Below are positions 17,997 through 27,068 of a stretch of DNA of 64,000 nt, piece after piece. The notes under the pieces are model-generated. The model ran no database searches. It worked only from the letters and a program-made list of their open reading frames with translations, and was not told the origin of the DNA. The DNA is taken from the NCBI RefSeq assembly GCF_000231055.2, contig NZ_CM001466.1, forward strand, positions 303,711 to 367,710, read 5' to 3'. A program made the translations under genes and the position numbers. Origin of the DNA: Saccharomonospora azurea NA-128 (GTDB lineage Bacteria; Actinomycetota; Actinomycetes; Mycobacteriales; Pseudonocardiaceae). How positions within the stretch are numbered: position 1 is the stretch's first letter; each line of letters begins with the position of its first letter.

Positions 17997-19541
17997 GTGC
18001 CGGGCAACGGTATCTGGCGGACAAAATCCGTCGAGCAATCGATCGCGGACACCGACGAGCCGGATACCCGACTACGTCGGAACCTCGGCGCCTGGGATCT
18101 GATGGTCTTCGGTGTCGCGGTGATGATCGGTGCCGGTATCTTCACCCTCACCGCGCGCACGGCGGGCGACATCTCCGGCCCCTCGGTGGCGCTTGCGTTC
18201 GTCTTCGCCGGTGTCGCCTGTGCGCTGGCCGCGCTCTGCTACGCCGAGTTCGCGTCCACGGTGCCTGTCGCCGGTAGTGCGTACACCTTCTCCTACGCGA
18301 CGTTCGGCGAGTTCCTCGCCTGGATCATCGGGTGGGACCTCGTCCTGGAGTTCTCGGTCGCCGCGGCCGCCGTGGCCAAGGGCTGGTCGGTGTACCTGCA
18401 GGAAGTGCTGGTGACGTTGTTCGGCCCGGGGGTCACCACCACGGTCTCCCTGGGCGCGGTGAACTTCGACTGGGGTTCGCTGCTGCTGATCGGCATCCTG
18501 GCGACGCTGTTGACGCTCGGCACCAAGCTGTCGTCGCGCTTCAGCCTCGTGATCACGGCACTCAAGGTCGTGATCATTCTGTTCGTGATCATCCTGGGCA
18601 TCGCCTACATCAGCCCGGACAACTACTCACCATTCATCCCGCCCGCCGCCGAGGGTGGCGACGCGGGTGGCACCGGGGTCGAGCAGTCGCTGTTCTCCGC
18701 GCTCGTCGGAGGCTCCAGCAGCGTCTACGGTGCGTTCGGTCTGCTGGCCGGTGCGTCTCTCGTGTTCTTCGCCTTCATCGGCTTCGACGTCGTGGCCACC
18801 ACGGCCGAGGAGACGCGCAACCCGCAGCGCAACGTTCCTCGCGGCATCCTCGGCTCGCTGGCGGTCGTGACCGCCCTCTATGTGGGCACGTCGCTCGTGG
18901 TCGCCGGCATGGTGCCTTACACCGAGCTGGCCACCGACGCGGCGCCGGAGGGACGCAAGACGTTGGCGACGGCGTTCTCCTACCACGGCGTCGACTGGGC
19001 GGCGAACATCATCTCCGTCGGTGCACTCGCCGGTCTCACCACGGTGGTCATGGTGCTGATGCTCGGCCAGCAGCGGGTGCTGTTCGCGATGTCGCGGGAC
19101 GGCCTCCTGCCGCGCAAGCTCGCCAAGACGGGTTCGCGTGGCACGCCGGTGCGGGTCAACATCCTCGTCGGTGTCGTCGTCGCCGTGGCCGCCACCTTCT
19201 TCGACGCGGGCAAGCTCGAAGAGATGGTCAACGTCGGCACGCTGTTCGCGTTCATCCTGGTGTCGGCGGGTGTGCTCGTGCTGCGGAAGAAGCGCCCCGA
19301 CCTCAAGCGCGGCTTCCGTGTCCCGCTGGTGCCGCTGGTGCCGATCCTCGCGATCGCCGCCTGTTTGTGGCTGATGCTGAACCTGACGGTGCTGACCTGG
19401 CTGCGGTTCCTCGTGTGGATGGCGCTCGGTGTGGTCGTCTACTTCGCCTACAGCAAGCGGCACTCGCTGCTCGGCAAGAAGGAGGCCGAGAACACCGCCG
19501 GCGAGACGGAGAACCCGGAAACGCCCGCCGGGACGAGCTGA
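17997..19541 (+). CDS. Amino acid permease, APC superfamily
   Basis: The 514-residue protein has about twelve transmembrane helices. It carries the APC first-helix motif (VMIGAGIFTLTARTAGDISGP, beginning near residue 42) and the FFAFIGFDVVATTAEETRNP loop typical of cationic amino acid transporters. The GTG start is preceded by GAGGAGG. A strong hairpin terminator follows at 19558-19598. The upstream 300 bases hold no gene. Confidence 0.9.
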   Translation: MPGNGIWRTKSVEQSIADTDEPDTRLRRNLGAWDLMVFGVAVMIGAGIFTLTARTAGDISGPSVALAFVFAGVACALAALCYAEFASTVPVAGSAYTFSYATFGEFLAWIIGWDLVLEFSVAAAAVAKGWSVYLQEVLVTLFGPGVTTTVSLGAVNFDWGSLLLIGILATLLTLGTKLSSRFSLVITALKVVIILFVIILGIAYISPDNYSPFIPPAAEGGDAGGTGVEQSLFSALVGGSSSVYGAFGLLAGASLVFFAFIGFDVVATTAEETRNPQRNVPRGILGSLAVVTALYVGTSLVVAGMVPYTELATDAAPEGRKTLATAFSYHGVDWAANIISVGALAGLTTVVMVLMLGQQRVLFAMSRDGLLPRKLAKTGSRGTPVRVNILVGVVVAVAATFFDAGKLEEMVNVGTLFAFILVSAGVLVLRKKRPDLKRGFRVPLVPLVPILAIAACLWLMLNLTVLTWLRFLVWMALGVVVYFAYSKRHSLLGKKEAENTAGETENPETPAGTS

Positions 19542-19557
19542 GTCCCCTTCTTCGCAC

Positions 19558-19598
19558 CCGTGTGGCCGGTCGAACGCAGTGTTCGGCCGGCCACACGG
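19558..19598 (+). terminator. Intrinsic terminator hairpin after the APC permease
   Basis: Perfect 12-base inverted repeat CCGTGTGGCCGG / CCGGCCACACGG around a 17-base loop, 17 bases after the permease stop. There is no U-tract, as is common in high-GC actinomycetes. Confidence 0.7.
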
Positions 19599-19717
19599 CG
19601 TTGCGGACACGGATTCTCGCGGTGACTCCTCCGCGCACTTCCTTTCCGCGACCGGCGTGGCCGTGCCTCCGGCGGGGTAGAACCCGACGAGGGCTGCGAC
19701 GGACGGGGAGGCCTGCG

Positions 19718-20053
19718 GTGAGTGCACACGGGATCGACGAGGTGTGGCAGGACTGGAACGACGCCGTCAACATGACGGCCAAGGAGCTGGAGAAGTGGCT
19801 GGGCACGCCCGAGTCGCGCAGTGTCGGCGACAAGAGCTCCGGTGGCGAGTCCACGGGGCACGAGTCCGGGCGGCGGATCGTGCGGCTGCTGCGCGCGAAG
19901 AAGGGTGATCTGGACGAGGCCGACGCCGCCCACATGCGCAAGGTCGTGTCCTATGTGCACCGGCACCTCGCTCAGCGCCCCGACGGCGACGTGTCGCAGA
20001 CGCCGTGGCGGTACTCGCTCATGAACTGGGGCCACGACCCGCTCAGGGACTGA
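19718..20053 (+). CDS. DUF3140 family protein
   Basis: The 111-residue charged protein matches the DUF3140 pattern: VWQDWNDAVNMTAKELEKWL at the start, then a Gly/Ser linker, RIVRLLRAKKGDLDEADAAHM and a closing TPWRYSLMNWGHDPL. These small proteins are widespread in bacteria and unstudied. The start is GTG at 19718 with GGGGAG upstream. Confidence 0.82.
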   Translation: MSAHGIDEVWQDWNDAVNMTAKELEKWLGTPESRSVGDKSSGGESTGHESGRRIVRLLRAKKGDLDEADAAHMRKVVSYVHRHLAQRPDGDVSQTPWRYSLMNWGHDPLRD

Positions 20054-20074
20054 CCTTCGAGTCTGCTTCGAGCA

Positions 20075-20260
20075 GTGCCGTGTGGACCGAGCGGAGCCGT
20101 TCACACTGCGGTTCATGGAGAATTCAACGCGCTGAGGAATCGCGTTTCTGCCGTCGGAGCCGTGCTGTCTCTGGCGATGGTCACCCTCGCCGGGCCAGGC
20201 GTCGCCGCGGCCGACGACGAGCCGGCTGCCGACATCCTCCCGGCAGTGTCAGGCAGTGTC
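20075..20260 (+). pseudogene. Possible remnant of a secreted-protein gene
   Basis: From about 20125 the frame reads like a signal peptide with an AXA cleavage site (VSAVGAVLSLAMVTLAGPGVAAADDEPAAD). It then runs into the opposite-strand permease gene within 45 codons. There is no ATG in frame; a GTG at 20075 opens it. It looks like the surviving 5' end of a deleted exported-protein gene, or a chance frame. A short direct repeat (CAGTGTCAGG, twice) lies at its end. Confidence 0.3.
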
Positions 20261-21692
20261 AGGCAAGGACCACGACGATGCCGCCCAGGACGAGTGCCGT
20301 CACGGCGACGGTGCCGAGCAGGATGGCGTTCGCGGTGCGGGGGAGGCGCTCGCCGGGGGTGAGTGCGACGCCGACAGCGAGGGCGACCCGCGGCGGTGAC
20401 GCGATCATGGCGAAGGAACCGGCGACGTTCTGCCCGGCGAGTGCGATGAGCGGATTCGCGCCGAGGCCGGTGGCGGCGGTCGTGGTGGCGGTGGAGAACA
20501 TCGCGGCGGCGCCCACGTTCGAGCCGGTGAGATAGCCGCCGATTCCGCCCATGGCGGGGATCGCGGCGACGAAGCCGTAGCCGACCTTCTCCGCGGTGGT
20601 GGCCAGATGTTCGGCCATGCCGGTGGAGGCCATGACGAATCCGAGGACGAGGAACACGAGCGCGTTCCCGGCGATCGGTACCCACCGCCTCAGCCCGTGC
20701 CGCACGAGGCGTCGCCGGTCGGCGGCGGGCAGGCCGGTGGTCGCGACGGCGACGACGGCGGCGAGCACCAGCCAGAGCGCCGGGCTGGAGATCCAACCGA
20801 GCGTGTCGTGGGCAGCGGTCGCGGCGAGCAGGCCCGTGGTGGCGAGGATGCCGGCGACGATGACGAGATACGGCACGACGGCGACGAGGAGTGGCCGGGA
20901 CACGGGCGGCAGCGGGCCGTTGCCGACACGGGTGAGGACGAGCAGACCGGCGATGACGACGGTGGAGGCGAGAACGCCGGCCAGCGGCGTGCCGACCGTG
21001 AGGTTCGCGACCAACAGGGCTGTCCATTCGGTGAGCACGACCGCGGCCGCCAGCGCGAGCTGCCGCGGGGTGGGCCTGCCGACGTTGAGGACGAACACGG
21101 CGACCATGCTGATCACGAGCACCGGCAGGCTGAGCAGCGCCGACCAGACGCCGAGCCGGGTGAAATCCTGCTCGCCGAGCTGCGAGGCGATGAGGGTGCC
21201 GGGGCCGAGGGAACCCCACGGAACCAGCACCAGGCCGAGGAGCCCGGAGACGACGGCCTTGACGGGGGTCAGGCCCAGACGGATCAGCAGCGGAGCGGTG
21301 ATGACGACGCCGAGACCGAAGCCGGTGACCGACTCCATGAACGGCGTCAACCCGTAGACGAGCAGCAGTAGCGTCACGGTGCGGTCAGCGCCACTCTCGG
21401 CGCGTTCCAGCCAGGTCGCGATCCGGTCCTGCGCACCACCGCGGGTCATCGCTTCGGCCAGGACGACGCCGCCGAGCAGGATGGCCGCGATCTCCACGAC
21501 GGTCGGAACCATTCCCGACGCGGCGGCACCGACCTGGGATCCGTCCAGCGGGAAGGCGACGACGGCACCGACCAGCGCGACGACCAGGCCCGCGACCCCG
21601 GCCCACAGCGACGACGTCCGGAACGCGAGCAGGGCCAGGACGACGACGATGGGCGCGAGCGCCACGACGAAGTCGACCGCCTCCGGGGTCAC
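20259..21692 (-). CDS. L-lactate permease family transporter
   Basis: The 477-residue protein has about twelve to fourteen hydrophobic helices and the LctP-family regions PFMESVTGFGLGVVITAPLL near residue 116 and GYLTGSNVGAAAMFST near residue 378. LctP proteins import lactate or glycolate with protons. The GTG start at 21692 has a GGAGGTG site. It lies about 110 bases downstream of a LysR-like ligand-domain gene on the same strand. Confidence 0.87.
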   Translation of the reverse strand: MTPEAVDFVVALAPIVVVLALLAFRTSSLWAGVAGLVVALVGAVVAFPLDGSQVGAAASGMVPTVVEIAAILLGGVVLAEAMTRGGAQDRIATWLERAESGADRTVTLLLLVYGLTPFMESVTGFGLGVVITAPLLIRLGLTPVKAVVSGLLGLVLVPWGSLGPGTLIASQLGEQDFTRLGVWSALLSLPVLVISMVAVFVLNVGRPTPRQLALAAAVVLTEWTALLVANLTVGTPLAGVLASTVVIAGLLVLTRVGNGPLPPVSRPLLVAVVPYLVIVAGILATTGLLAATAAHDTLGWISSPALWLVLAAVVAVATTGLPAADRRRLVRHGLRRWVPIAGNALVFLVLGFVMASTGMAEHLATTAEKVGYGFVAAIPAMGGIGGYLTGSNVGAAAMFSTATTTAATGLGANPLIALAGQNVAGSFAMIASPPRVALAVGVALTPGERLPRTANAILLGTVAVTALVLGGIVVVLA

Positions 21693-21799
21693 CGCACACC
21701 TCCGGCCTCGTCGAGCGCGGGTGCGTCCACACGATTCGGGCCGGTCAAGGCCACGGGCACGCAGCGGGTGACGATCTGTTGTTCCCTACGGTCGATCGG

Positions 21800-22555
21800 C
21801 TACCGGCGGCGGCGAGGATGTCGGCCTCTGCCGCTCTTGGGCCCGCCGGAGCGTGGGTGCCGGGTTCGGCGGCCGCGGCCGGTGTCCTTCGGTTCCTTGT
21901 TCTTGGCCGGCGTGCGCGTGCGTTCCGTGGTCGCCGGGTCCTGCGGGCGCCCGCGGGTGCTGTTGACGGTGCGGCCCCGGACGATGCCGATGAACTGCTC
22001 CATCAGGTCGGTCGTCTCGTCCTCCAGCCACGAGAGGGCGACGCGGGACTGCGGGGCGTCGGTCACCGGCCGGTGGACGAGGTCGCGGCGGTGGTGCAGG
22101 CGCGCGAGAGACTGGGGGACGACCAGCAGTCCCACTCCGGCCCCCACCAGCTCGATGGCCGCCGCGGTCGTGGCGGGGCGCTCGATCGCCGGACGTCCCG
22201 GCGGCTGCTCCCAGTCGAGGGTGTCGTCCAGGGGGTGCAGGACGATGTCGTCGGCGAGGTCGTCGAGAGTCACCTCGTCAGCGGCGGCCACCAGGTGGTC
22301 CTTCGGCACTACGACGACGGTCGTCTCGGTGTAGAGGGGGATGGCGTGCAGGCCGGTCCGGTCGGTCGGCAGGCGAAGGAGGACGGCGTCGGCCTCCCGG
22401 TCGCGCACCGTGTCGGCGGCGTCGGCAGGCGTGACCTGGACGAGCGTGAGCGGCACCGCCGGCATCCGCTCGTGCCATTTGCGCACCCACTTGTCGGGCG
22501 TCACTCCGGGAACGTAGGCGAGCGTGAAGGAGGGCTGATCGTCCGGGACGGGCAC
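21800..22555 (-). CDS. LysR-type substrate-binding domain protein without HTH
   Basis: The 251-residue protein matches the effector half of LysR regulators (FTLAYVPGVTPDKWVRKW, ADAVLLRLP, VGAGVGLLVVPQSLA), but no N-terminal helix-turn-helix precedes it. The last 60 residues are a basic Arg/Lys/Pro-rich tail that could bind nucleic acid non-specifically. This protein is often found beside DUF5997 in actinobacteria, and a DUF5997 gene is indeed divergent from it 60 bases away. The start is GTG. Confidence 0.8.
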   Translation of the reverse strand: MPVPDDQPSFTLAYVPGVTPDKWVRKWHERMPAVPLTLVQVTPADAADTVRDREADAVLLRLPTDRTGLHAIPLYTETTVVVVPKDHLVAAADEVTLDDLADDIVLHPLDDTLDWEQPPGRPAIERPATTAAAIELVGAGVGLLVVPQSLARLHHRRDLVHRPVTDAPQSRVALSWLEDETTDLMEQFIGIVRGRTVNSTRGRPQDPATTERTRTPAKNKEPKDTGRGRRTRHPRSGGPKSGRGRHPRRRR

Positions 22556-22614
22556 CGACTCAGACTACTGGCGCCACGGCCGGTGGCGGGATACCGGTCG
22601 CTACGCTGGTCGGC

Positions 22615-23013
22615 ATGACGTCGCGCAAGAAGCCCCAGACCATGAAGCCCGCGACTGCGGCGAAGAAGCTCAACATCTATCTCGACGCGACGCCGGAGAG
22701 TTTCCGCGAGGGTGTCGTCTCGCGCGACGAGTTGACCGCGTTGCAGGCGGATCCGCCGGAGTGGCTGCGCGACCTGCGCCGCAACGGCCCGCACCCGCGC
22801 CCGGTCGTCGCGGCGAGGCTGGGCGTCTCCATCAGCGGTCTCGCGCGGGGTGGCATCACCGACCCGCTCACCACGGAGCAGATCAACGCGCTGAAGGCGG
22901 AGATGCCCGCGTGGCTGGAGCGCGAGCGTGCCACCCAGGCGGAGGTCCGCAAGGAACTGGCGCGCCTGAAGGAGAAGAACGCCGGGCGCAGCCACACCGT
23001 GCGGCCGGGGTAG
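22615..23013 (+). CDS. DUF5997 family protein
   Basis: The 132-residue protein starts with a basic stretch, then AAKKLNIYLDATPESFREG and a PEWLRDLRRNGPHPRPVVA segment characteristic of DUF5997. The middle (RLGVSISGLARGGI) resembles a helix-turn-helix, so DNA binding is possible. It is divergently paired with the LysR-like ligand domain; the two may work together, one sensing and one binding DNA. That is inference. Confidence 0.8.
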   Translation: MTSRKKPQTMKPATAAKKLNIYLDATPESFREGVVSRDELTALQADPPEWLRDLRRNGPHPRPVVAARLGVSISGLARGGITDPLTTEQINALKAEMPAWLERERATQAEVRKELARLKEKNAGRSHTVRPG

Positions 23014-23146
23014 GGGCGAGCGGCGAGAGAAGTAACGCGGGGACGAGCGGCAGCGCTCCGTGAGCGGGCGGATCCGCTCGGCTGTTTGGCCCGAGCAATG
23101 GTCCGGACAACACGTGATCGCACGCTCCGGAGTTGTGTATAACGAC

Positions 23147-24295
23147 CTATACGCCACGCCTCTCGTGCGCCGACCATTTCTCGGCGGGTCGCTCGAAGAG
23201 AACCGACCGTTGCGTGGGTTGAGCAGGGATGCCGGCGCGCCCGCGCAGGGGATCGTCGGTGACGGTGTGCCAGCTCTTCAGGTGAGCGGGAGTTCGCCAG
23301 TCGGGCACATGTTCGGCGACCTGCCGGTGGACGAACAGCGCGTGGCTGCAGGCCTCGTGCCAGGCGCTGGCCCGCTGGTCCGGGGTGTCCGTGTGACGGA
23401 AGATCTCGTCGTGCAGGAGCAGCTGCGCGTGCAGGGAATGCCGTAACGCCACGGAGTACTGGTCGTCGGAGTCGTGCAGCCGGTCCGGCGTGGTCCCGCC
23501 GCAGACGACGCAGTCGCAGAGCCAGAAGTGGCTGGTCTCCGGGGTCCGGGCGAACACGGTCTCGCACGTGTCGAGCCGGTGGTAGCTGAGCAGGTGTCGG
23601 ATGAAGACGGCGGGGAAGGCGGCGCGGGGTATGCCCTTCGAGGTCAGAGGATAGATGTGGCGCAGCGAGCTCGTGGTGCCCGTCGCGGCGGCGAACGCGC
23701 CGTGGCACAGGGCCCCGAGAGCGGCGACGTCACTGCGGAGCAGGAGTACCGGCACCTGGGCCGTGCGGAGCAGGCGCAGAAAGTGGCGCACCACGTACTG
23801 GACCGAGAACGGGTCGCTGGCGTGCTCGATCGCCACCGCGACCGCAACGCCGTAGGAGTCGAGCTCACGGGCCAGGTCGTCGACCGCGTGGCTCTCGGCG
23901 AACCAGCGTGCGGCCAGGGGAAGCATGGCGATGACCGGCCTGCGCTGCAGCGCCGCGACCCGCAGGATGCTGCGGAGGGCGTTCCAGTTGTCCGGTTCGA
24001 GGTAGCCGGAGTCGGTGAGCGGGACCAGCCCGAGTTCCTGTTGCCGTCGGCACCAGGCGGGGCGGATGCCGCGTCCGCCGTCGACGCGGCGCGGGCCCGA
24101 GTAGCGGTCGGCGTCGCAGAGGATCGGGCCGTCGAATCCTTTTTCGCGGAGTCGGTGGGCGATGGTGTCCGCCGAGGCGCCCGTGACGACCAGGCCGGTG
24201 TCGTGCGCGGTGGCGATCTCGGCGGCCGTGTGGGCCTGGGAAGGGGTGCAGTGGATGAGGAGCCGTCGCCTGAGCTGATCCAGAGAGCGGTCCAT
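23147..24295 (-). CDS. Uncharacterised protein with a tRNA-guanine-transglycosylase-like zinc motif
   Basis: This 382-residue protein is not recognised with certainty. It alternates strands and helices like a TIM barrel (LVVTGASADTIA, GPILCDADRYSG, VPVLLLRSDVAALG). Near residue 285 is CDCVVC followed 21 residues after the last Cys by HSL. That resembles the CXCXXC...HNL zinc site of tRNA-guanine transglycosylases and their DpdA relatives. The ATG at 24295 with GGTGG upstream is preferred to a GTG at 24358. No queuosine or deazaguanine genes are nearby, so the role is open. Confidence 0.6.
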   Translation of the reverse strand: MDRSLDQLRRRLLIHCTPSQAHTAAEIATAHDTGLVVTGASADTIAHRLREKGFDGPILCDADRYSGPRRVDGGRGIRPAWCRRQQELGLVPLTDSGYLEPDNWNALRSILRVAALQRRPVIAMLPLAARWFAESHAVDDLARELDSYGVAVAVAIEHASDPFSVQYVVRHFLRLLRTAQVPVLLLRSDVAALGALCHGAFAAATGTTSSLRHIYPLTSKGIPRAAFPAVFIRHLLSYHRLDTCETVFARTPETSHFWLCDCVVCGGTTPDRLHDSDDQYSVALRHSLHAQLLLHDEIFRHTDTPDQRASAWHEACSHALFVHRQVAEHVPDWRTPAHLKSWHTVTDDPLRGRAGIPAQPTQRSVLFERPAEKWSAHERRGV

Positions 24296-24715
24296 CGTTC
24301 CACCGTGACGATGATCCGCAGGCGTGTCATCGGCCTTCACGCGGACGCCGAACGGCACCGCACGAACGGCGCACAGGCTTGTCCGGCGGCTGCCGGAGTG
24401 TGGTCACGCAGGTGGCGTCGCCGTGCATGAGCACGGTCGCGGGCGTGCCGGGGTCGCTGGACCAGTCGGGTGCGCGCGGGGTCGTCCTGCTCGCGCGCGC
24501 GGTGTACGCGGGTGGGGTGTCGGATTGCGGGGTTTCGGGGTACTCGGCGTGGTCGGGCCCTGGGTTCGCGTCACGGTGCACCCGTTGGTCTCGATCCCGG
24601 TGGTCGACGGCTCTTCGGGGGTGCCGAGCCTCGCGCGTCGAGGTTGGCGAACTCGTCTCGGTTGCCATAGTGTGCCAAAGCAAACGGATGTTAGTGAGAA
24701 GTTGGAGTGGGAACC
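24296..24715. other. Intergenic region upstream of moaA
   Basis: About 420 bases without a confident gene. The right part (24664-24710) is AT-richer than its surroundings and probably holds the moaA promoter. A minus-strand open frame of 113 codons (24327-24668) is Pro/Arg-rich with no ribosome-binding site. Confidence 0.5.
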
Positions 24716-25732
24716 ATGGCGACATCCGCATCTGCGGCGCCCCTCGTCGATCGTCTCGACCGCCCACTCACCGACCTGCGGGTGTCGGTCACCGACCGGT
24801 GCAACTTCAGGTGCCGCTACTGCATGCCTCGGGAGCTGTTCGGTGCCGAGCACGTCTTCCTCGACCGGGAGGAGCTCCTCTCCCTGGAGGAGATCACCCG
24901 GCTGCTGACGCTGTTCCGCGAGTTGGGCGTGCGCAAGATCCGGCTGACCGGTGGGGAACCGCTCCTGCGGCGCGGGCTGCCGTCGCTGGTCGCGATGCTG
25001 CCCGACTTCGACGACCTCGCCATGACCACCAACGGAGTCCTGTTGCCCCGGCTGGCCGGTCCCCTCGCCGACGCCGGGCTGCGCCGGGTCACCGTGAGCC
25101 TGGACGCCCTCGACGACGAGGTGTTCCGGCGAATCGCGGACACGCCACTGTCGGTGAGTTCCGTCCTCGACGGCATCCGGGCCGCGCGGGAGGCCGGGCT
25201 CGGAGTCAAGGTCAACACGGTGCTGCAGCGGGGGATCAACGACCACCAGCTGGAAGATCTCGCGGGTTGGGCCCGGGAGGCCGGCGTGCGGCTGCGGTTC
25301 ATCGAGTACATGGACGTCGGCACCACCAACGGCTGGGTGCGTGACCGGGTCGTTCCCGCCGAGGAGGTCCGGGACCGGCTCCACGCGCGGTGGCCCCTCG
25401 AACCCGTCGAGCCGGAGGTGTACGGCGAGGTGGCCTCGCGCTACCGCTACCTCGACGGGGCCGGTGAGGTCGGCATCATCGCCTCCGTGACCAAGCCGTT
25501 CTGTCGGACGTGCACCCGCGCCCGGCTGTCGTCGGTCGGGGAGCTCTACACCTGCCTCTTCGCGGCGCGGGGCACCGATCTGCGGGCGTTGCTGCGCGGC
25601 GGCGCCGACGACGAGGCGCTCCTCGCCGCGATCGGCGCGGTCTGGGGGCGCCGGACCGACCGGGCGTCCGAGCTGCGCGGCGAGGGCGGCCTCACCGGTC
25701 CGCGCGTGGAGATGTCCTACATCGGCGGCTGA
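24716..25732 (+). CDS. moaA: GTP 3',8-cyclase MoaA (molybdenum cofactor synthesis)
   Basis: The 338-residue radical SAM enzyme has the first [4Fe-4S] motif CNFRCRYCM near residue 27 and the TGGEPLLRRG loop. Its C-terminal cluster is supplied by CRTCTRARLSSVGELYTC, and it ends in the GG dipeptide needed for catalysis (YIGG). It converts GTP to 3',8-cyclo-7,8-dihydro-GTP, the first step of molybdopterin synthesis. The ATG at 24716 is used, with GGAG at 24703; a GTG at 24707 is possible. No other moa gene is in the window. Confidence 0.95.
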   Translation: MATSASAAPLVDRLDRPLTDLRVSVTDRCNFRCRYCMPRELFGAEHVFLDREELLSLEEITRLLTLFRELGVRKIRLTGGEPLLRRGLPSLVAMLPDFDDLAMTTNGVLLPRLAGPLADAGLRRVTVSLDALDDEVFRRIADTPLSVSSVLDGIRAAREAGLGVKVNTVLQRGINDHQLEDLAGWAREAGVRLRFIEYMDVGTTNGWVRDRVVPAEEVRDRLHARWPLEPVEPEVYGEVASRYRYLDGAGEVGIIASVTKPFCRTCTRARLSSVGELYTCLFAARGTDLRALLRGGADDEALLAAIGAVWGRRTDRASELRGEGGLTGPRVEMSYIGG

Positions 25733-25951
25733 CCCGCCGCCGTCCCGGCGACGTGGCTTCGGTGTCGGTCCGGTCGCGGTCGGACGCGGTCCGAAGCGAG
25801 TTGGCGAGCCGTGGGCGGAGTATCATGCCGTGGTTCGGGGAGAATCGCCCGGAACGCGCTCGCGGCGTCCTCCGTCGTTGTGCTCACCGCGCCGACGCCC
25901 GGCCGCGTCCGCACCACGACCGTCGCTACAGCGACACAGGGGGAGCGGGAG

Positions 25952-26572
25952 ATGTCCGACGCCAACACCGAACCTGCGAGGCGGGGCCGTCCTCGTCGTG
26001 GGCCCGATCCCGAGCGGTTCCGCGAGATCGTGGAGGCGGCGGCGGAGGTCTTCCTGGGGAAGGGCTACAGCGGCACGAGTATCCAGGACATCTCCCATCG
26101 CGTCGGCATTCTCAAGGGAAGTCTGTACCACTACGTCCGGTCCAAGGAGGACTTCCTCTACCGGATCATCAAGGACGTGTACGACGAGGCGATCGCCGAG
26201 ATTCGGAAGGTGTCCGAGCTCGAAGGGGAGCCGCTGGAGAAGCTCGCCGAGTTCATCAGGCTGCACGTGCGGTTCACCGCGTCGCACCTCACCGCGTACA
26301 CGATCCAGCTACGGGAGTTCGAGCAGTTGAGTGCCGAGCGGCCGGAGGAGATCCGCCGGGGTGGCGAGACCTACGTCGAGGCGCTCCAGGTCGTCCTCGA
26401 GGGAGGCGCAGGAGCGAGGGGTCGTCGACGCCTCGCTAAGATCACGTCGGCTCCGGCGAGTCCGCCTCGCGGACTGTGGTCCAGTCGTCCCTGTGGTCGT
26501 GACCTGCGGCGACTCGGCGTCGATCGGGTGATCGACGTCCCCGGGCGGGTGTCTTCTCCGATACAAAGTTGA
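25952..26572 (+). CDS. TetR-family regulator with a damaged C-terminus
   Basis: The N-terminal half is a good TetR DNA-binding domain ([20 protein letters not shown], then [19 protein letters not shown]). Near 26400 the protein becomes Arg/Ser-rich with no TetR character. Dropping one G at about 26400-26402 yields [12 protein letters not shown], a typical TetR continuation, but that frame also soon loses similarity. The gene seems frameshifted and then truncated. As read, it is 206 codons; DNA binding may survive but the ligand and dimer domain is incomplete. The ATG follows GGGAGCGGGAG. Confidence 0.65.
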   Translation: MSDANTEPARRGRPRRGPDPERFREIVEAAAEVFLGKGYSGTSIQDISHRVGILKGSLYHYVRSKEDFLYRIIKDVYDEAIAEIRKVSELEGEPLEKLAEFIRLHVRFTASHLTAYTIQLREFEQLSAERPEEIRRGGETYVEALQVVLEGGAGARGRRRLAKITSAPASPPRGLWSSRPCGRDLRRLGVDRVIDVPGRVSSPIQS

Positions 26573-26590
26573 CTTATTCCAGAAAAGCTG
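26569..26590 (+). promoter_or_regulatory. Conserved element upstream of furA
   Basis: The AT-rich stretch TTGACTTATTCCAGAAAAG lies 15 bases before the furA start in an otherwise GC-rich region. From memory it closely resembles the -35/FurA-box sequence described upstream of mycobacterial furA-katG. Autoregulation by FurA at this site is therefore likely. Confidence 0.55.
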
Positions 26591-26604
26591 CTTGGCTTCC
26601 CGCC

Positions 26605-27030
26605 GTGGCAATCATCGACGCCCCCGCGCTCCTGCGCGGGGCAGCACTGCGGGTGACCCGCCCGCGGGTTGCCGTGCTGACGATGGTCGCGGCCAACCCC
26701 CACTCGGACACGGACACCATCGCGACGGCCGTCCGCCGCGAGCTGGGCTCGGTGTCGACGCAAGCCGTCTACGACGTCCTGCGCGCGTTGACCGACGCTG
26801 GTCTGGTCCGCCGTATCGAGCCGGCGGGATCTCCTGCCCGCTTCGAGACGCGGGTGGGCGACAACCATCACCACCTGGTGTGCCGCCACTGCGGCTCCAT
26901 CACAGACGTCAACTGTGCGGTGGGCGAGGCTCCCTGCCTCCACATCGAGGATCGAGAGGGATTCGCGGTCGACGAGGCCGAGGTCACCTTCTGGGGTACC
27001 TGCCCCGCCTGCCAGGCACAGGACGATTGA
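26605..27030 (+). CDS. furA: FurA-type peroxide-responsive repressor
   Basis: The 141-residue protein is a Fur-family regulator: a winged helix ([20 protein letters not shown]), a metal-site histidine run [10 protein letters not shown] near residue 93 and a closing CPACQ zinc pair. In actinobacteria FurA represses the adjacent catalase gene and is inactivated by peroxide. The GTG at 26605 is chosen because the conserved furA promoter element ends just upstream, which suggests a leaderless or nearly leaderless message. katA follows after 38 bases. Confidence 0.88.
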   Translation: MAIIDAPALLRGAALRVTRPRVAVLTMVAANPHSDTDTIATAVRRELGSVSTQAVYDVLRALTDAGLVRRIEPAGSPARFETRVGDNHHHLVCRHCGSITDVNCAVGEAPCLHIEDREGFAVDEAEVTFWGTCPACQAQDD

Positions 27031-27068
27031 ACACCCGTATCGACGAAGTATCCGACGAGGAGCGCGTT

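Noticed and set aside
24327..24668. Minus-strand 113-codon frame between the TGT-like gene and moaA
   Set aside because: Pro/Arg/Thr-rich, no ribosome-binding site, and it covers the likely moaA promoter; coding cannot be supported.
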